45,584 nucleotides of DNA from Aeromonas aquatica (GTDB lineage: Bacteria > Pseudomonadota > Gammaproteobacteria > Enterobacterales > Aeromonadaceae). Below the pieces are notes generated by a model. The model did no database searches. It had not been told where the DNA came from and was given only the letters and a program-made list of their open reading frames with translations. The position numbers and the translations under genes are program-made. The stretch is from NCBI RefSeq assembly GCF_000764655.1, contig NZ_JRGL01000124.1:1-45584 (forward strand), written 5' to 3'. Numbering within the stretch: position 1 is the first letter of the stretch; every line of letters begins with the position of its first letter. Positions 25,379 to 35,533 of the stretch are shown here, piece after piece.

Positions 25379-26203
25379 GTGATTTTGGAAACAGAGCTAC
25401 CCCAGGCGCAGGACGGCAGTGTGCGCCTGTTACAGATTACCGACACCCATCTCTTCGCCAGTGCCGAGGGACGGCTGCTGGCCGTGCGCACCGCCGAGAG
25501 TCTGGCCGCCGTGCTGGAGCAGGTGCAGGCGAACGAGCACCCGTTCGACCTGATCCTGGCGACCGGGGATCTCTCCCAGGATCACAGCCCGGAATCCTAT
25601 CAGCGTTTCGCCTCCATGATGGCGACCCTGGCGCGCCCCATCTACTGGCTGCCCGGCAACCACGATGACGCCCCGCTGATGACCGAATACTTGCATGCGG
25701 CCGGGATCAGCGAAGCCAAGCAACTGGTGGGAGATCACTGGCAGGTGATCCTGCTGGATACCCAGGTGCGCGGCAAACCCCACGGCCTGCTCGGCGATCA
25801 CCAGCTGGCGGCACTGGACAGTGCCCTGCGCCAGCATCCCGAACGGCACGCCCTGATCGCCCTGCACCATCAGGCGGTGCCGGTGGGCTGCGCTTGGCTG
25901 GATCAGCACAACCTCAAGAATGCCGACGACCTCTTTGCCGTGTTGGCCCGTCACCCGCAGCAGAAGACCATCTTGTTCGGCCATGTGCACCAGGAGTTTG
26001 ACGAGGTGCACCAGGGGGTGAGGCTCATCGCCAGCCCCTCTACCTGCATCCAGTTCAAGCCGCTGTCCGACGGTTTCGCGCTGGACGAGTCCGGCCCGGG
26101 TTGGCGCTATCTCACCCTGCATCCGGATGGCCGCATTGCCAGCCAGGTGTGGCGGTTGCCGGTGGGGCAGTTCGTGCCCGACCCCAACGCCACCGGGTAT
26201 TGA
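25379..26203 (+). CDS. cpdA: 3',5'-cyclic AMP phosphodiesterase CpdA
   Basis: CpdA hydrolyses cAMP and so tunes CRP-dependent genes, which here include the mannitol operon. The 274-residue protein is a calcineurin-like phosphodiesterase with metal-binding motifs in order: ITDTHLF (D22, H24), ATGDLSQDH, LPGNHDD, LHHQAVPVG and FGHVHQEF. Length equals E. coli CpdA (275). I use the GTG at 25379 because it gives the family N-terminus and has a weak AGAAG upstream. It follows yqiB by 20 bp. Confidence 0.94.
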   Translation: MILETELPQAQDGSVRLLQITDTHLFASAEGRLLAVRTAESLAAVLEQVQANEHPFDLILATGDLSQDHSPESYQRFASMMATLARPIYWLPGNHDDAPLMTEYLHAAGISEAKQLVGDHWQVILLDTQVRGKPHGLLGDHQLAALDSALRQHPERHALIALHHQAVPVGCAWLDQHNLKNADDLFAVLARHPQQKTILFGHVHQEFDEVHQGVRLIASPSTCIQFKPLSDGFALDESGPGWRYLTLHPDGRIASQVWRLPVGQFVPDPNATGY

Positions 26204-26216
26204 GGAGTCCGCCACC

Positions 26217-26804
26217 ATGACCCCGGTTCTGCTGTATCTGCACGGTTTCAACTCATCGCCCGGCTCGGCCAAGGCGCAGCAGATGGCTGCCTGGGTGGCC
26301 GAGCACAGGCCCGACATCGAAGTGCTTATCCCGGCCCAGCCCAATACCCCGGGGGCGGCCTGGGCCGCCATAGCGCAGGCTATCGAAGCGGCCATTGCCC
26401 GTCATGGTAACGGGCTGCGACTCGGCGCCGTGGGCAGTTCCCTCGGTGGTTTTATGGCGACGAGGGTCAGCGAGTTGTACGGCTGCCGCGCGGCCCTGAT
26501 CAACCCGGCGGTGCGCCCTCACGAGCTGTTGCGTGATTACCTCGGTCCCCAGTGCAATCCCTATACCGACGAGCGCTACGAGCTGCTGCCAGCGCACATG
26601 GACGAGCTGAAGGCGCTGGCGGTGCCGGTGACGGCGCCGGAGCGGCTCTGGATCTTGCAACAGCAGGAGGACGAGGTGCTGGATTATCGCAAGGCGCTGG
26701 ACGAATACCATTTCGCCCGCCTGTCCCTGGAGTGCGGTGGCAACCACGCCTTCGAGGGCTTCGAGCGCTATCCCGCCCAGATAGTTCGCTTCCTCGGGAT
26801 CTAG
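26217..26804 (+). CDS. yqiA: YqiA family esterase
   Basis: The 195-residue alpha/beta-hydrolase matches E. coli YqiA (193 aa): LLYLHGFNSSPGSAKAQQM, the nucleophile elbow GSSLGGFMAT (S75), CRAALINPAVRPHELL, the acid region QQQEDEVLDYRKA, and the histidine in GGNHAFEGFERYP. It probably cleaves short acyl or thioester substrates; the natural substrate is not known. The ATG at 26217 has GAGGAG upstream. It starts 13 bp after cpdA. Confidence 0.92.
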   Translation: MTPVLLYLHGFNSSPGSAKAQQMAAWVAEHRPDIEVLIPAQPNTPGAAWAAIAQAIEAAIARHGNGLRLGAVGSSLGGFMATRVSELYGCRAALINPAVRPHELLRDYLGPQCNPYTDERYELLPAHMDELKALAVPVTAPERLWILQQQEDEVLDYRKALDEYHFARLSLECGGNHAFEGFERYPAQIVRFLGI

Positions 26805-26806
26805 CC

Positions 26807-27430
26807 ATGCAACCGCCGTTGGCTGCCTTTCTGGAACAGGTGCTGGCCACGGCCCAGGCCGGGCTCACCTATTCCAAAGACCCCTTCGATATCGGCCGCT
26901 TTCAAGCCCTGCGGGAGGCGACGGTGACCCTCATCGCCAGCCAGAGCGAGCTGGATCCCAAGGCCATCGCCGACTGGATAGCGCTCGATAGCGGTTACCC
27001 CACCCCCAAGCTGGATGTGCGGGCGCTGATCCTCAATGACGCGGGTCAGCTGCTGTTGGTGCAGGAGTGCAGCGACGGCTGCTGGACCCTGCCGGGAGGC
27101 TGGTGCGACATCGGCGATTCGCCGGCCGCTGCCGCGGTGCGCGAAGTGGTCGAGGAGACCGGCCTCGAGTGCCGCGCCGTCCGGCTGCTGGCCCTGTTCG
27201 ACAAGCACAAGCATCCCCATCCGCCCCAGCTGCCCCACGCCCACAAGGCGTTCTTCCTGTGCGAGGTGACGGGGGGCCAACTGCTCGGCGAGACCAACGA
27301 GACCCAGGGCGCCGGCTACTTCTCCCTCGATGCGCTGCCCGCGCTCTCCCTGCACAGAGTGGTGGATTCCCAGCTGCGCACCCTGCATGCCCATGTGCAG
27401 CAGGGGCGGCGCGAGACCCTGTTCGACTGA
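26807..27430 (+). CDS. Nudix hydrolase with N-terminal Nudix_hydro_N-like domain
   Basis: The 207-residue protein has an N-terminal helical region (about 1-60) of the kind found before ADP-ribose or CDP-choline type Nudix domains. A Nudix domain follows with the box GWCDIGDSPAAAAVREVVEETGL. The first glutamate of the canonical box is aspartate here, while the REVVEE core is intact. Substrate unknown. It begins 2 bp after yqiA, so is probably translated from the same transcript; E. coli has no gene at this position, where parE follows yqiA directly. Confidence 0.85.
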   Translation: MQPPLAAFLEQVLATAQAGLTYSKDPFDIGRFQALREATVTLIASQSELDPKAIADWIALDSGYPTPKLDVRALILNDAGQLLLVQECSDGCWTLPGGWCDIGDSPAAAAVREVVEETGLECRAVRLLALFDKHKHPHPPQLPHAHKAFFLCEVTGGQLLGETNETQGAGYFSLDALPALSLHRVVDSQLRTLHAHVQQGRRETLFD

Positions 27431-27462
27431 TCCGGGAGTCCATCCCGTGGCAAGGAGGCCAT

Positions 27463-27864
27463 ATGATCAAGCGCATCGGCAACACCCTCATCCAGCAGCA
27501 ACACAGGGCCAGCTGTCATTGTGGCGCTGTGGTGCTGGAGCTCAGCCTGCCGGACGGGGTGGTGGATCCCCGTCGCTGCGACTGCTCCCTGTGCCGGCGC
27601 CGTGGCGCCATCGTCGCCTCGGTGCCGCTCGCGGGCATCCGCATCCTGCAGGGAGAGGAAGTGCTGCGCTGCTACCAGTTCAACACCCGTACCGCCAAGC
27701 ATTACTTCTGCGGTGTCTGCGGCATCTACACCCATCACCAACGCCGCTCCAACCCGGCCGAGTATGGCTACAACATGGCCTGCCTCGAGGGGGTCAACCC
27801 GTTCGAACTCGGCGAGGTGCCGCTGCGGGACGGGATAAACCACCCGGCGGACCGGTCGTCCTGA
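27463..27864 (+). CDS. GFA-family zinc-binding protein
   Basis: The 133-residue protein belongs to the GFA family (glutathione-dependent formaldehyde-activating enzyme-like). It shows the zinc-ligand cysteines C18-H-C20, C39/C41/C44 ([11 protein letters not shown]) and C83/C86 ([13 protein letters not shown]), plus the typical ending [15 protein letters not shown]. Most members have no proven formaldehyde activity, so catalysis is not asserted. A strong AAGGAGG ribosome site precedes the ATG. It follows the Nudix gene by 32 bp in the same direction. Confidence 0.88.
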   Translation: MIKRIGNTLIQQQHRASCHCGAVVLELSLPDGVVDPRRCDCSLCRRRGAIVASVPLAGIRILQGEEVLRCYQFNTRTAKHYFCGVCGIYTHHQRRSNPAEYGYNMACLEGVNPFELGEVPLRDGINHPADRSS

Positions 27865-27982
27865 GCGAACGGGTGCCATCTGCTTCTGTGGCACGCCCAA
27901 TGGCTGTGTTAATCTTGGCAGGCCTGCTCCCTGGCAGGTTATCGCCGATCCTTTGTCTTCCTCTACCATAGGGAGCACGCCA

Positions 27983-28204
27983 TTGCCGACCCCCTCAGTG
28001 CTGCCCGATCTGATCCTGGGCGCCTCGCTCTACTTCCCGCCGCTGTTCAAGGCCGTGCTGCTCGGTCTGCTGGGCTGGCTGCCGGTGCACCATTTGCTGC
28101 GTGACTGGCTCTACGGCGGGGAGGTGTGGCACCCCCTGTTGATGGATCTCTCCCTGTTCGTCCTCGCCGTCAGTGGCGCCTTATGGATATTGCTACATGG
28201 CTAA
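27983..28204 (+). CDS. DUF1656 small membrane protein (AaeX/YdhI-like)
   Basis: The 73-residue protein has two membrane helices (about 15-35 and 52-70) and the DUF1656 pattern [15 protein letters not shown]. The best start is a TTG at 27983, with AGGGAG seven bases upstream; an ATG at 27953 has no ribosome site. It overlaps the next gene by 8 bp. DUF1656 proteins accompany HlyD plus FUSC efflux pairs (E. coli aaeXAB and ydhIJK), exactly as here. Confidence 0.82.
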   Translation: MPTPSVLPDLILGASLYFPPLFKAVLLGLLGWLPVHHLLRDWLYGGEVWHPLLMDLSLFVLAVSGALWILLHG

Positions 28205-29063
28205 ATCACCCCTCGCGACCCTCAAATACTTCTCCACCCTGCTGGTGTGTGCCCTGGCGCTGGCGGCGGCCTGGTGGCTGTGGAACTACTACATGCAGGG
28301 GCCCTGGACCCGGGATGGCAAGGTGCGGGCCGAGTTGATCAGCATCACCCCCGAGGTCTCGGGCAAGATAGTGGCCATTCCGGTGCGGGACAACCAGCTG
28401 GTGAAGACGGGGGAGGTGTTGTTCAACCTGGATCCCGAGCCCTACCGGATCGCCCTGGACAACGCCACCGCCACTTTGGCCAAGGCCAGGTCGGATCTGG
28501 ACAAGGCCGAGCACGAGGCGAACCGGCGTCAGAGTCTCTCCCGCACCGTCATCTCCGCCGAGGCCGTCGACGAGGCGCGCCTCAACGCCCAGGCCATGAA
28601 GGCGGCCTATCAGGTGGCCGAGGCCAACCTGGAGCAGGCCAAGTGGTCGCTCACCAAGACGACGATCAAGGCGGCAGGCGATGGCTACATCACCAACCTG
28701 CAGGCCAGGGTCGGCAACTATGCCAGCGCCGGGGTGCCGCTGGTGGCCCTGGTGGATATCCACTCCTTCTATGTGCAGGGTTATTTCGAGGAGACCAAGC
28801 TCAGGCATATCCAGGTGGGGAGACCGGCTGAGGTGATGCTCTACAGCACGGATCAGGTGCTCAAGGGGGAGGTGGAGAGCCTGGGGCGCGCCATTCACGA
28901 TCAGAGCCTGGAGGGTAGCGACAGCCTGTTGCTGGACGTCAAACCGAACGTGCCCTGGGTGCGGCTGGCCCAGCGCGTGCCGGTGCGGATCCGCCTGTTG
29001 GAGGTGCCGCCCGAGCTCGCCCTGATCGCGGGCACGACTTGCACCATCACTCTGGGGGAGTGA
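28197..29063 (+). CDS. HlyD-family efflux adaptor (AaeA/YdhJ-like)
   Basis: The 288-residue periplasmic adaptor has one N-terminal membrane anchor (about 12-31), then [27 protein letters not shown], typical of AaeA/YdhJ-type membrane fusion proteins. A lipoyl-like half motif, a helical hairpin (about 90-150) and a beta-barrel part follow ([26 protein letters not shown]). It would link the FUSC inner-membrane partner downstream to an outer-membrane channel, possibly TolC. The ATG at 28197 overlaps the DUF1656 gene, indicating translational coupling. Confidence 0.9.
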   Translation: MAKSPLATLKYFSTLLVCALALAAAWWLWNYYMQGPWTRDGKVRAELISITPEVSGKIVAIPVRDNQLVKTGEVLFNLDPEPYRIALDNATATLAKARSDLDKAEHEANRRQSLSRTVISAEAVDEARLNAQAMKAAYQVAEANLEQAKWSLTKTTIKAAGDGYITNLQARVGNYASAGVPLVALVDIHSFYVQGYFEETKLRHIQVGRPAEVMLYSTDQVLKGEVESLGRAIHDQSLEGSDSLLLDVKPNVPWVRLAQRVPVRIRLLEVPPELALIAGTTCTITLGE

Positions 29064-29064
29064 G

Positions 29065-31080
29065 ATGAGGGTGTCGCTCTGGCGCCGCACCCCCTGGGGG
29101 CAGGCCAGCACAGGCCAGTGGCGCTACGCCTTGCGCAACGCGCTGGCCATGTGCCTGTCCCTCTGGCTGGCCTTCGTGCTACAACTGGACTCCCCCTATT
29201 GGGCCATGACCTCCGCCGCCGTGGTGAGCTTTCCCACCGTTGGCGGCGTCATCAGCAAGAGCCTGGGGCGGGTGCTGGGCAGCCTCACCGGCGCCCTGGC
29301 TGCGGTGGTGATAGCGGGGCTGGGGCTCAGCGATCCCTGGCTGTTCAGCGTCCTCATCGCGCTCTGGCTCGGGTTTTGTACCTACGCCTCCAACCACTAC
29401 CAGAACAACGTCTCCTACGCCTTCGCCCTGGCGGGCTACACGGCGGCCATCATCGCCTTCGGCTGCGTCAACGTGGACGATCCCCAGCACATCTTCGACA
29501 TCGCCCAGGCCCGGGTCAGCGAGGTGATCACCGGCATTCTCTGCGGCGCCTTCATGATGATGCTGCTGCCGAGCGCGGGGGACGGGGAGACCCTGCTCGG
29601 CTCGTTGCGCACGACCCAGAGCCGCCTGCTGGAGCACGCCCAGCTGCTCTGGCAGCAGCAGGCCGGCGTCGAGGTCCGCCACGCCCACCAGGGTCTCATC
29701 AGCCAGATCCTCACCATGAACGTGTTGCGCATCCAGGCGATGTGGAGCCACCACAGGTTCAGGCGCCACAACCGGCTGTTCAACTACCTGCTCCATCGCC
29801 AGCTGCGCATGATCGGTCTCATCTCCGGGGTACGCCGCCTGCTGCACAACTGGGAGTCTCCCCCGCCGGAACTGGACGAGCTGCTCGCGGCGCTGCCCAA
29901 GGCCCTCGCCGACCCCGGCTGCGACAAGCTGCGCATCGCCCGCCTGCTGGCACCGCTGGCCCGCTCGGGGGATTACCGCGCCCGCACCTTCTGGCAGCGG
30001 CTGCGCCAGTTCTGCTGGTGCTATCTGGAGGCCCAGCGCTGGCTGGATCGGTTGGCGGGGGCGCAACAGGAGGGTCTCCCGATGCGCTGGCCGGCCCCCC
30101 CCAGGCTGAGATCGCTCGCCATGCACACCGACAGCTATGAGGCGGCCTACAATGGCGGGCGCACCGCGCTGTGCGTGCTGCTTGGCTGCATCTTCTGGTT
30201 CCAGACCCAGTGGGGCTCGGGCAGCTCGGCGCTGACTCTGCTCTCCATCAGCTGCGTGCTCTACTCGGCGGTGCCGGCGCCGCTCAAGAGCGTGACCACC
30301 ATGTTGCAGGCCATAGTGTTGCTCAGCCTCGGCTGCTTCCTGGTCAAGTTCGGCCTGATGATCCGCCTGGAGGCGCTCTGGCCTTTTCTCATCCTGCTGT
30401 TGCCGACCCTGCTGACCATGCAGTTGCTCAAGCAGCAGCGACCGGCATCGGCGGCCCTGTGGGGGCAGCTCATCGTGCTGCTCGGCTCCTTCCTCGCCAT
30501 CACCAACCCGCCGAGCTACGACTACCAGGACTACATCAACGGCAGCCTCGGCCAGATGCTGGGGGTGATGGTGGCCGGGCTGGGATTCCAGATCCTCAGG
30601 CCCAGCTCGGACAGGCGCAAGAGCCGCCGCCTGATCCGCCGCCTGCGGCGGGACTTCATGGATCAGCTGATGCCCTCCCCACGCCAGAGCGAGCACGAAT
30701 TCGAGTCCAGGGTCTACCACGCGGTCAGCCAGCTCAGTCAGGGCAAGGATCAGCTGGCCCGGCTCTGGGTGTTGCGCTGGGGCGTGGTGCTGCTCAACTG
30801 CAGCCACATCGCCTGGCAGCTGCGCCAGTGGCGAGGCAAGGATCCGGCGCTCTATCTGGTGCGGGACGGCTGTCTCCGCTGCCTGAAGGGGATCCTCACC
30901 GAGGGGGGCGTGCAACACGACTCCCTCGGCCTCACCCTGGCCGAACTCAGGCGCATCGAGCAGGGGCTGGCCCTGCACCGGGAGCCGGCCGCGCGGGAGC
31001 TGGCGGGCCAGGTATGGCGACTCGAAAGCGCCCTCTCCCAGCTGTTGCAGGCCCTGCCGGAGACATCCGACGCCCCCTGA
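29065..31080 (+). CDS. FUSC-family efflux transporter (AaeB/YdhK-like)
   Basis: The 671-residue inner-membrane protein has two blocks of about five or six helices (about 25-165 and 365-510), each followed by a cytoplasmic helical domain, the FUSC/AaeB architecture. The N-terminal SPYWAMTSAAVVSFPTVGGVISKSLGR and FALAGYTAAII segments are characteristic. Relatives export aromatic carboxylic acids (AaeB) or unknown compounds (YdhK); the substrate here is open. It begins 1 bp after the adaptor gene with GGGGGAG upstream and is the last gene of the three-gene efflux operon. Confidence 0.9.
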   Translation: MRVSLWRRTPWGQASTGQWRYALRNALAMCLSLWLAFVLQLDSPYWAMTSAAVVSFPTVGGVISKSLGRVLGSLTGALAAVVIAGLGLSDPWLFSVLIALWLGFCTYASNHYQNNVSYAFALAGYTAAIIAFGCVNVDDPQHIFDIAQARVSEVITGILCGAFMMMLLPSAGDGETLLGSLRTTQSRLLEHAQLLWQQQAGVEVRHAHQGLISQILTMNVLRIQAMWSHHRFRRHNRLFNYLLHRQLRMIGLISGVRRLLHNWESPPPELDELLAALPKALADPGCDKLRIARLLAPLARSGDYRARTFWQRLRQFCWCYLEAQRWLDRLAGAQQEGLPMRWPAPPRLRSLAMHTDSYEAAYNGGRTALCVLLGCIFWFQTQWGSGSSALTLLSISCVLYSAVPAPLKSVTTMLQAIVLLSLGCFLVKFGLMIRLEALWPFLILLLPTLLTMQLLKQQRPASAALWGQLIVLLGSFLAITNPPSYDYQDYINGSLGQMLGVMVAGLGFQILRPSSDRRKSRRLIRRLRRDFMDQLMPSPRQSEHEFESRVYHAVSQLSQGKDQLARLWVLRWGVVLLNCSHIAWQLRQWRGKDPALYLVRDGCLRCLKGILTEGGVQHDSLGLTLAELRRIEQGLALHREPAARELAGQVWRLESALSQLLQALPETSDAP

Positions 31081-31133
31081 ACCCGGAGCGCGCCCTGCCA
31101 TCCCCTCTGGATCACCCTTTGTGGCCGCCGTAT

Positions 31134-31162
31134 TTGTCGCAATCCCTCCCAAGGGTTAAGAT
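31134..31162 (+). promoter_or_regulatory. Candidate parE promoter
   Basis: -35-like TTGTCG (31134-31139), 17-bp spacer, -10-like TAAGAT (31157-31162), each 4/6 to consensus. It lies 31 bp upstream of the parE start codon. Confidence 0.4.
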
Positions 31163-31193
31163 TCCCCCCAAACGTCAATTCGCAAGGCCCTCC

Positions 31194-33089
31194 ATGTCCA
31201 CTCAATACAATGCGGATGCCATTGAGGTCCTCAATGGCCTCGAACCGGTGCGTCGCCGCCCCGGCATGTACACAGACACCACCAGGCCCAATCACCTCGG
31301 CCAGGAGGTCATCGACAACAGCGTCGACGAGGCGCTGGCGGGCCATGCCCGCACCCTGGAGGTGACGCTGTATGAAGACCAGTCCCTCGAGGTTGTCGAT
31401 GACGGCCGTGGCATGCCGGTCGACATTCACCCGGAGGAGGGGGTCTCGGGGGTCGAACTGATCCTCTGCAAGCTGCACGCGGGTGGCAAGTTCTCCAACA
31501 AGAACTACCAGTTCTCCGGCGGTCTGCACGGGGTGGGCATCTCTGTGGTGAACGCCCTTTCCGACCGGGTCGAGGTGACGGTGCGCCGGGACGGTCAGGT
31601 CTATGACATCGCCTTCGAACGCGGCGACAAGGTGCAGGAGCTGACCATCACCGGCACCTGCGGCCGTCGCAACACCGGCACCCGGGTGCGCTTCTGGCCA
31701 GAGGCGCGCTACTTCGATTCGCCCCGCTTCTCGGTCAGCAAGCTGGAGCACCTGCTCAAGGCCAAGGCCGTGCTCTGTCCCGGCCTCACCATCAAGTTCC
31801 TCGACAAGAACACCGGCATCAAGCTGGAGTGGTGCTACGAGGATGGCCTCAAGGATTACCTGATCGATGCGGTCAAGCAGTTCACCTGCCTGCCGGAGCA
31901 GCCCTTCATCGGCGCCTTCAGCACCGAGCAGTCCGCGGTGGACTGGGCGCTGTGCTGGCTGCCGGAGGGGGGCGAGTGCCTGGCCGAATCCTATGTGAAC
32001 CTGATCCCCACTGCGCTCGGTGGCACCCACGTCAATGGCCTGCGCCAGGGCTTACTCGACGCCATGCGCGAGTTCTGCGAGTTCCGCAACTTGCTGCCGC
32101 GCGGGGTCAAGCTGACCCCGGAAGACATCTGGGATCGCTGCGCCTACATCCTCTCGGTCAAGATGCAGGATCCCCAGTTCGCCGGTCAGACCAAGGAGCG
32201 GCTGTCGTCCCGCCAGAGCTCGGCCTTCGTGTCCGGGGTGGTGAAGGATGCCTTCAGCCTGTTCCTCAACAGCAACACCGAGCTGGCGGAGCAGATCGCC
32301 GAGATCTGCATCAGCAGCGCCCAGCGCCGGCTGCGCGCCGCCAAGACTGTGGTGCGCAAGAAGATAACGCAAGGCCCGGCCCTGCCCGGCAAGCTCACCG
32401 ACTGCAACTGCGCTGACCCCATGCAGGGGGAGCTGTTCCTGGTGGAGGGTGACTCCGCGGGCGGCAGCGCCAAGCAGGCGCGGGATCGCGAGTTCCAGGC
32501 CATCATGCCCCTTCGCGGCAAGATCCTGAACACCTGGGAGGTGGAGGCCGGCCAGGTACTCGCCTCCCAGGAAGTGCACGACATCTCTGTGGCCATAGGC
32601 CTGGATCCGGACTCCGAGGATCTCTCCGGCCTGCGCTACGGCAAGGTGTGCATACTGGCGGATGCGGACTCGGACGGTCTGCACATCGCCACCCTGCTGT
32701 GCGCTCTCTTTGTTAAGCATTTCAGAACCCTGGTCAACAAGGGCCACGTCTATGTGGCCATGCCGCCGCTCTACCGGATCGACATCGGCAAGGAGGTGTT
32801 CTATGCCCTCGACGAGGACGAGAAGAACGGCGTGCTGCAGCGGGTCGAGGCCGAGAAGAAGAAGGGCAAGGTGATGGTGACCCGATTCAAGGGTCTGGGC
32901 GAGATGAACCCGAAACAGCTGCGGGAAACCACCATGGATCCCAACACCCGCCGCCTGGTGCAGCTCACCATGGGCGAGCTGGAGGAGGGGGACGAGACCC
33001 TGCAACTGATGGACATGCTGCTGGCCAAGAAGCGCGCCCCGGATCGCCGGGAGTGGTTAGAGGAGAAGGGGAACCTTGCCATCATCTAA
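31194..33089 (+). CDS. parE: DNA topoisomerase IV subunit B
   Basis: ParE is the ATPase subunit of topoisomerase IV, which decatenates daughter chromosomes. The 631-residue length matches E. coli ParE (630). It has the GHKL ATPase motifs (VIDNSVDEALAG, DDGRGMPVD, GGLHGVGISVVNALS), the transducer domain and the TOPRIM motifs EGDSAGGSAKQARDREFQA and DADSDGLHI, ending with GLGEMNPKQLRETTMDP. I start at the ATG at 31194 because it gives the family N-terminus MSTQYNADAIEVL; upstream of it the frame is only a shadow of the FUSC gene. Confidence 0.97.
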   Translation: MSTQYNADAIEVLNGLEPVRRRPGMYTDTTRPNHLGQEVIDNSVDEALAGHARTLEVTLYEDQSLEVVDDGRGMPVDIHPEEGVSGVELILCKLHAGGKFSNKNYQFSGGLHGVGISVVNALSDRVEVTVRRDGQVYDIAFERGDKVQELTITGTCGRRNTGTRVRFWPEARYFDSPRFSVSKLEHLLKAKAVLCPGLTIKFLDKNTGIKLEWCYEDGLKDYLIDAVKQFTCLPEQPFIGAFSTEQSAVDWALCWLPEGGECLAESYVNLIPTALGGTHVNGLRQGLLDAMREFCEFRNLLPRGVKLTPEDIWDRCAYILSVKMQDPQFAGQTKERLSSRQSSAFVSGVVKDAFSLFLNSNTELAEQIAEICISSAQRRLRAAKTVVRKKITQGPALPGKLTDCNCADPMQGELFLVEGDSAGGSAKQARDREFQAIMPLRGKILNTWEVEAGQVLASQEVHDISVAIGLDPDSEDLSGLRYGKVCILADADSDGLHIATLLCALFVKHFRTLVNKGHVYVAMPPLYRIDIGKEVFYALDEDEKNGVLQRVEAEKKKGKVMVTRFKGLGEMNPKQLRETTMDPNTRRLVQLTMGELEEGDETLQLMDMLLAKKRAPDRREWLEEKGNLAII

Positions 33090-33129
33090 GCCGTCGGCTG
33101 GTCCTGTACGGGCCAGCAAGCATTTAGCC

Positions 33130-33151
33130 GGAGTCGCCCTGTGGCGGCTCC
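33130..33151 (+). other. Hairpin between parE and parC
   Basis: GGAGTCGCC, loop CTGT, GGCGGCTCC: a 9-bp stem with one G-T pair, without a U-run. It lies in the 83-bp spacer and may modulate read-through or mRNA processing. Confidence 0.45.
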
Positions 33152-33172
33152 CGAACCGAAAGAGAAAATCAC

Positions 33173-35467
33173 ATGAGTGATGCTATCGAGCTCAGTCTGG
33201 ATGGGGTAGAGCGCCAGCCTATGCGCGCCTTCACCGAACAGGCTTACTTGAACTACTCCATGTACGTCATCATGGACCGGGCCCTGCCCCATATAGGCGA
33301 TGGCCTCAAGCCCGTGCAGCGGCGCATCATCTACGCCATGAGCGAGCTGGGGCTCTCCGCGCTCTCCAAGCACAAGAAGTCCGCCCGTACCGTGGGTGAC
33401 GTGCTGGGTAAGTACCACCCCCACGGCGACAGCGCCTGTTATGAAGCCATGGTGCTGATGGCCCAGCCCTTCTCCTACCGCTACCCGCTGGTGGACGGTC
33501 AGGGCAACTGGGGTGCGCCGGACGATCCCAAATCCTTCGCCGCCATGCGTTACACCGAGGCGCGGCTGTCGCGCTTCTCCGAGCTGCTGCTCTCCGAGCT
33601 CGGCCAGGGCACTGTGGAGTGGACGCCGAACTTCGACGGCACCATGAAAGAGCCGGTGGTGCTGCCGGCTCGCCTGCCCCACATACTGCTCAACGGCATC
33701 ACCGGCATCGCCGTGGGCATGGCGACGGATATCCCGCCCCACAACGCGCGGGAAGTGGCTTATGCTTGCGCCGAGCTGCTGGACAATCCAAACGCCGGTC
33801 TGGATGCGTTGATGCAGCATATTCAAGGGCCGGACTACCCGACCAGCGCCGAGATCATCACCCCCCGGGACGACATCCGCAAAATCTACGAGACCGGCAA
33901 GGGCTCCATCAAGCAGCGGGCGGTGTGGAGCGAGGAGGATGGCGACATCGTCATCACGGCGCTGCCCCATCAGGCCTCGGGCGCCAAGATCATGGAGCAG
34001 ATCGCCGCCCAGATGGTGGCGAAGAAATTGCCCATGGTCACCGACCTGCGGGATGAATCGGACCACGAGAACCCGACCCGTCTGGTGATCATCCCCCGCT
34101 CCAACCGGGTGGATGTGGAGGGGCTGATGGCCCACCTGTTCGCCACCACTGACTTGGAGAAGAACTACAGGGTCAACCTCAACATACTGGGGTTGGACAA
34201 CCGACCCCAGGTGAAGACCCTCAAGATGATCCTCGCCGAGTGGATCATTTTCCGCCGCGAGACGGTGCGTCGCCGTCTGCAATATCGTCTCGACAAGGTG
34301 CTGGCTCGCCTGCACATCCTCGAAGGCTTGCTGGTCGCCTACCTCAACATCGACGAGGTGATCGAGATCATCCGCACCGAGGATGAGCCGGGCAAGGTGA
34401 TGGTGGAGCGTTTCAACATCAGCGAGACCCAGGCCGAGGCGATCCTCGAGCTCAAACTGCGCCATCTGGCCAAGCTGGAAGAGTTCAAGCTGCGCGCCGA
34501 GCAAGAAGAGCTGGCCGAGGAGCGCGACAAACTCGAACTCATTCTGGGTTCGGAGCGTCGCCTCAACACTCTGCTCAAGAAAGAGCTGCTGGCGGATGCC
34601 GAGAAGTACGGCGACGATCGCCGCACCCCGCTGGTGGAGCGTGCCACCGCAGTGGCGCTGACCGAGAAAGAGCTGACCCCGAGCGAGCCGGTGACCGTCA
34701 TCCTGTCCGACAAGGGCTGGGTGCGGGCCGCCAAGGGCCATGACGTGGACGTGGAAGGCCTCTCCTACAAGGCGGGGGATGGCTATCTGGCCCACGCCTG
34801 CGGCCGCAGCAACCAGCAGGCGGTCTTCCTCTCCAGCCTGGGGCGCACCTATTCCCTGGAGGCGCACACCCTGCCTTCCGCTCGCAGTCAGGGGGAGCCG
34901 CTCACCGGTCGCTTCGCCCTGGGGGCGGGGGAAGAGGTGCGCCATCTGGTGATGGGAAATGAGGGCGAGCCTTACCTCATCGCCAGTGACGCCGGTTACG
35001 GCTTCGTCTGCAAATATGACGACCTGATTGGCAAGAACAAGAACGGCAAGGCGCTGCTGACGGTGCCGGAAGGGGGCCTGGTGATGGCACCCCAGAAGAT
35101 TGGTTCGCCAGAGACCGATCTCTGCATGGCCATCTCCAACGAGGGGCGCATGTTGCTGTTCCCGCTCAGCACACTGCCGGTGCTCGGCAAGGGCAAGGGC
35201 AACAAGCTCATCAGCATTCCGTCGGCGCGGGTCAAGGCGCGGGAAGAGTTTATGGTGATGGCCGCCATTATCCCGCAGGGGCAATATGTCACCCTGTTTG
35301 CCGGCAAGCGAAAGCTGACCCTCAAGCCCTCGGATCTCGACTACTACCGTGGCGAGCGCGGCCGCCGCGGCGCCAAGCTGCCAAGAGGCTTGCAGCGGGT
35401 CGATCGTATCGAGATTGAACCCGCCGCCGGTGCCGAGCCAGCAGCGGGGGAAAATCTGGAAGGGTAA
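33173..35467 (+). CDS. parC: DNA topoisomerase IV subunit A
   Basis: ParC is the DNA-cleaving subunit of topoisomerase IV. The 764-residue protein has the catalytic tyrosine Y127 in [11 protein letters not shown] and the C-terminal beta-propeller used for DNA wrapping. The quinolone-resistance region reads [12 protein letters not shown]: the positions equivalent to E. coli S80 and E84 are S87 and E91, the wild-type residues, so no classic parC resistance mutation is present. The N-terminus is seven residues longer than E. coli before the conserved [18 protein letters not shown]. It ends at a strong terminator. Confidence 0.97.
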   Translation: MSDAIELSLDGVERQPMRAFTEQAYLNYSMYVIMDRALPHIGDGLKPVQRRIIYAMSELGLSALSKHKKSARTVGDVLGKYHPHGDSACYEAMVLMAQPFSYRYPLVDGQGNWGAPDDPKSFAAMRYTEARLSRFSELLLSELGQGTVEWTPNFDGTMKEPVVLPARLPHILLNGITGIAVGMATDIPPHNAREVAYACAELLDNPNAGLDALMQHIQGPDYPTSAEIITPRDDIRKIYETGKGSIKQRAVWSEEDGDIVITALPHQASGAKIMEQIAAQMVAKKLPMVTDLRDESDHENPTRLVIIPRSNRVDVEGLMAHLFATTDLEKNYRVNLNILGLDNRPQVKTLKMILAEWIIFRRETVRRRLQYRLDKVLARLHILEGLLVAYLNIDEVIEIIRTEDEPGKVMVERFNISETQAEAILELKLRHLAKLEEFKLRAEQEELAEERDKLELILGSERRLNTLLKKELLADAEKYGDDRRTPLVERATAVALTEKELTPSEPVTVILSDKGWVRAAKGHDVDVEGLSYKAGDGYLAHACGRSNQQAVFLSSLGRTYSLEAHTLPSARSQGEPLTGRFALGAGEEVRHLVMGNEGEPYLIASDAGYGFVCKYDDLIGKNKNGKALLTVPEGGLVMAPQKIGSPETDLCMAISNEGRMLLFPLSTLPVLGKGKGNKLISIPSARVKAREEFMVMAAIIPQGQYVTLFAGKRKLTLKPSDLDYYRGERGRRGAKLPRGLQRVDRIEIEPAAGAEPAAGENLEG

Positions 35468-35468
35468 T

Positions 35469-35505
35469 AAATATAAGGGAGCGAATTATTCGCTCCCTTA
35501 TATTT
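35469..35505. terminator. Bidirectional terminator after parC
   Basis: A perfect stem of about 17 bp around the loop TTA at 35486-35488, with AAGGGAGCGAA/TTCGCTCCCTT at its core. It sits between parC and the convergent AT-rich gene. Confidence 0.9.
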
Positions 35506-35533
35506 TAATTGATGAGATTTTTTTTAAATTATT

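Noticed and set aside
29179..31152. Minus-strand frame of 657 codons opposite the FUSC gene
   Set aside because: Composition is that of an antisense shadow; the plus strand has full FUSC family features and ribosome sites.
33086..35284. Minus-strand frame of 732 codons opposite parC
   Set aside because: Shadow of parC with biased His, Gly and Gln content and no recognisable domain.
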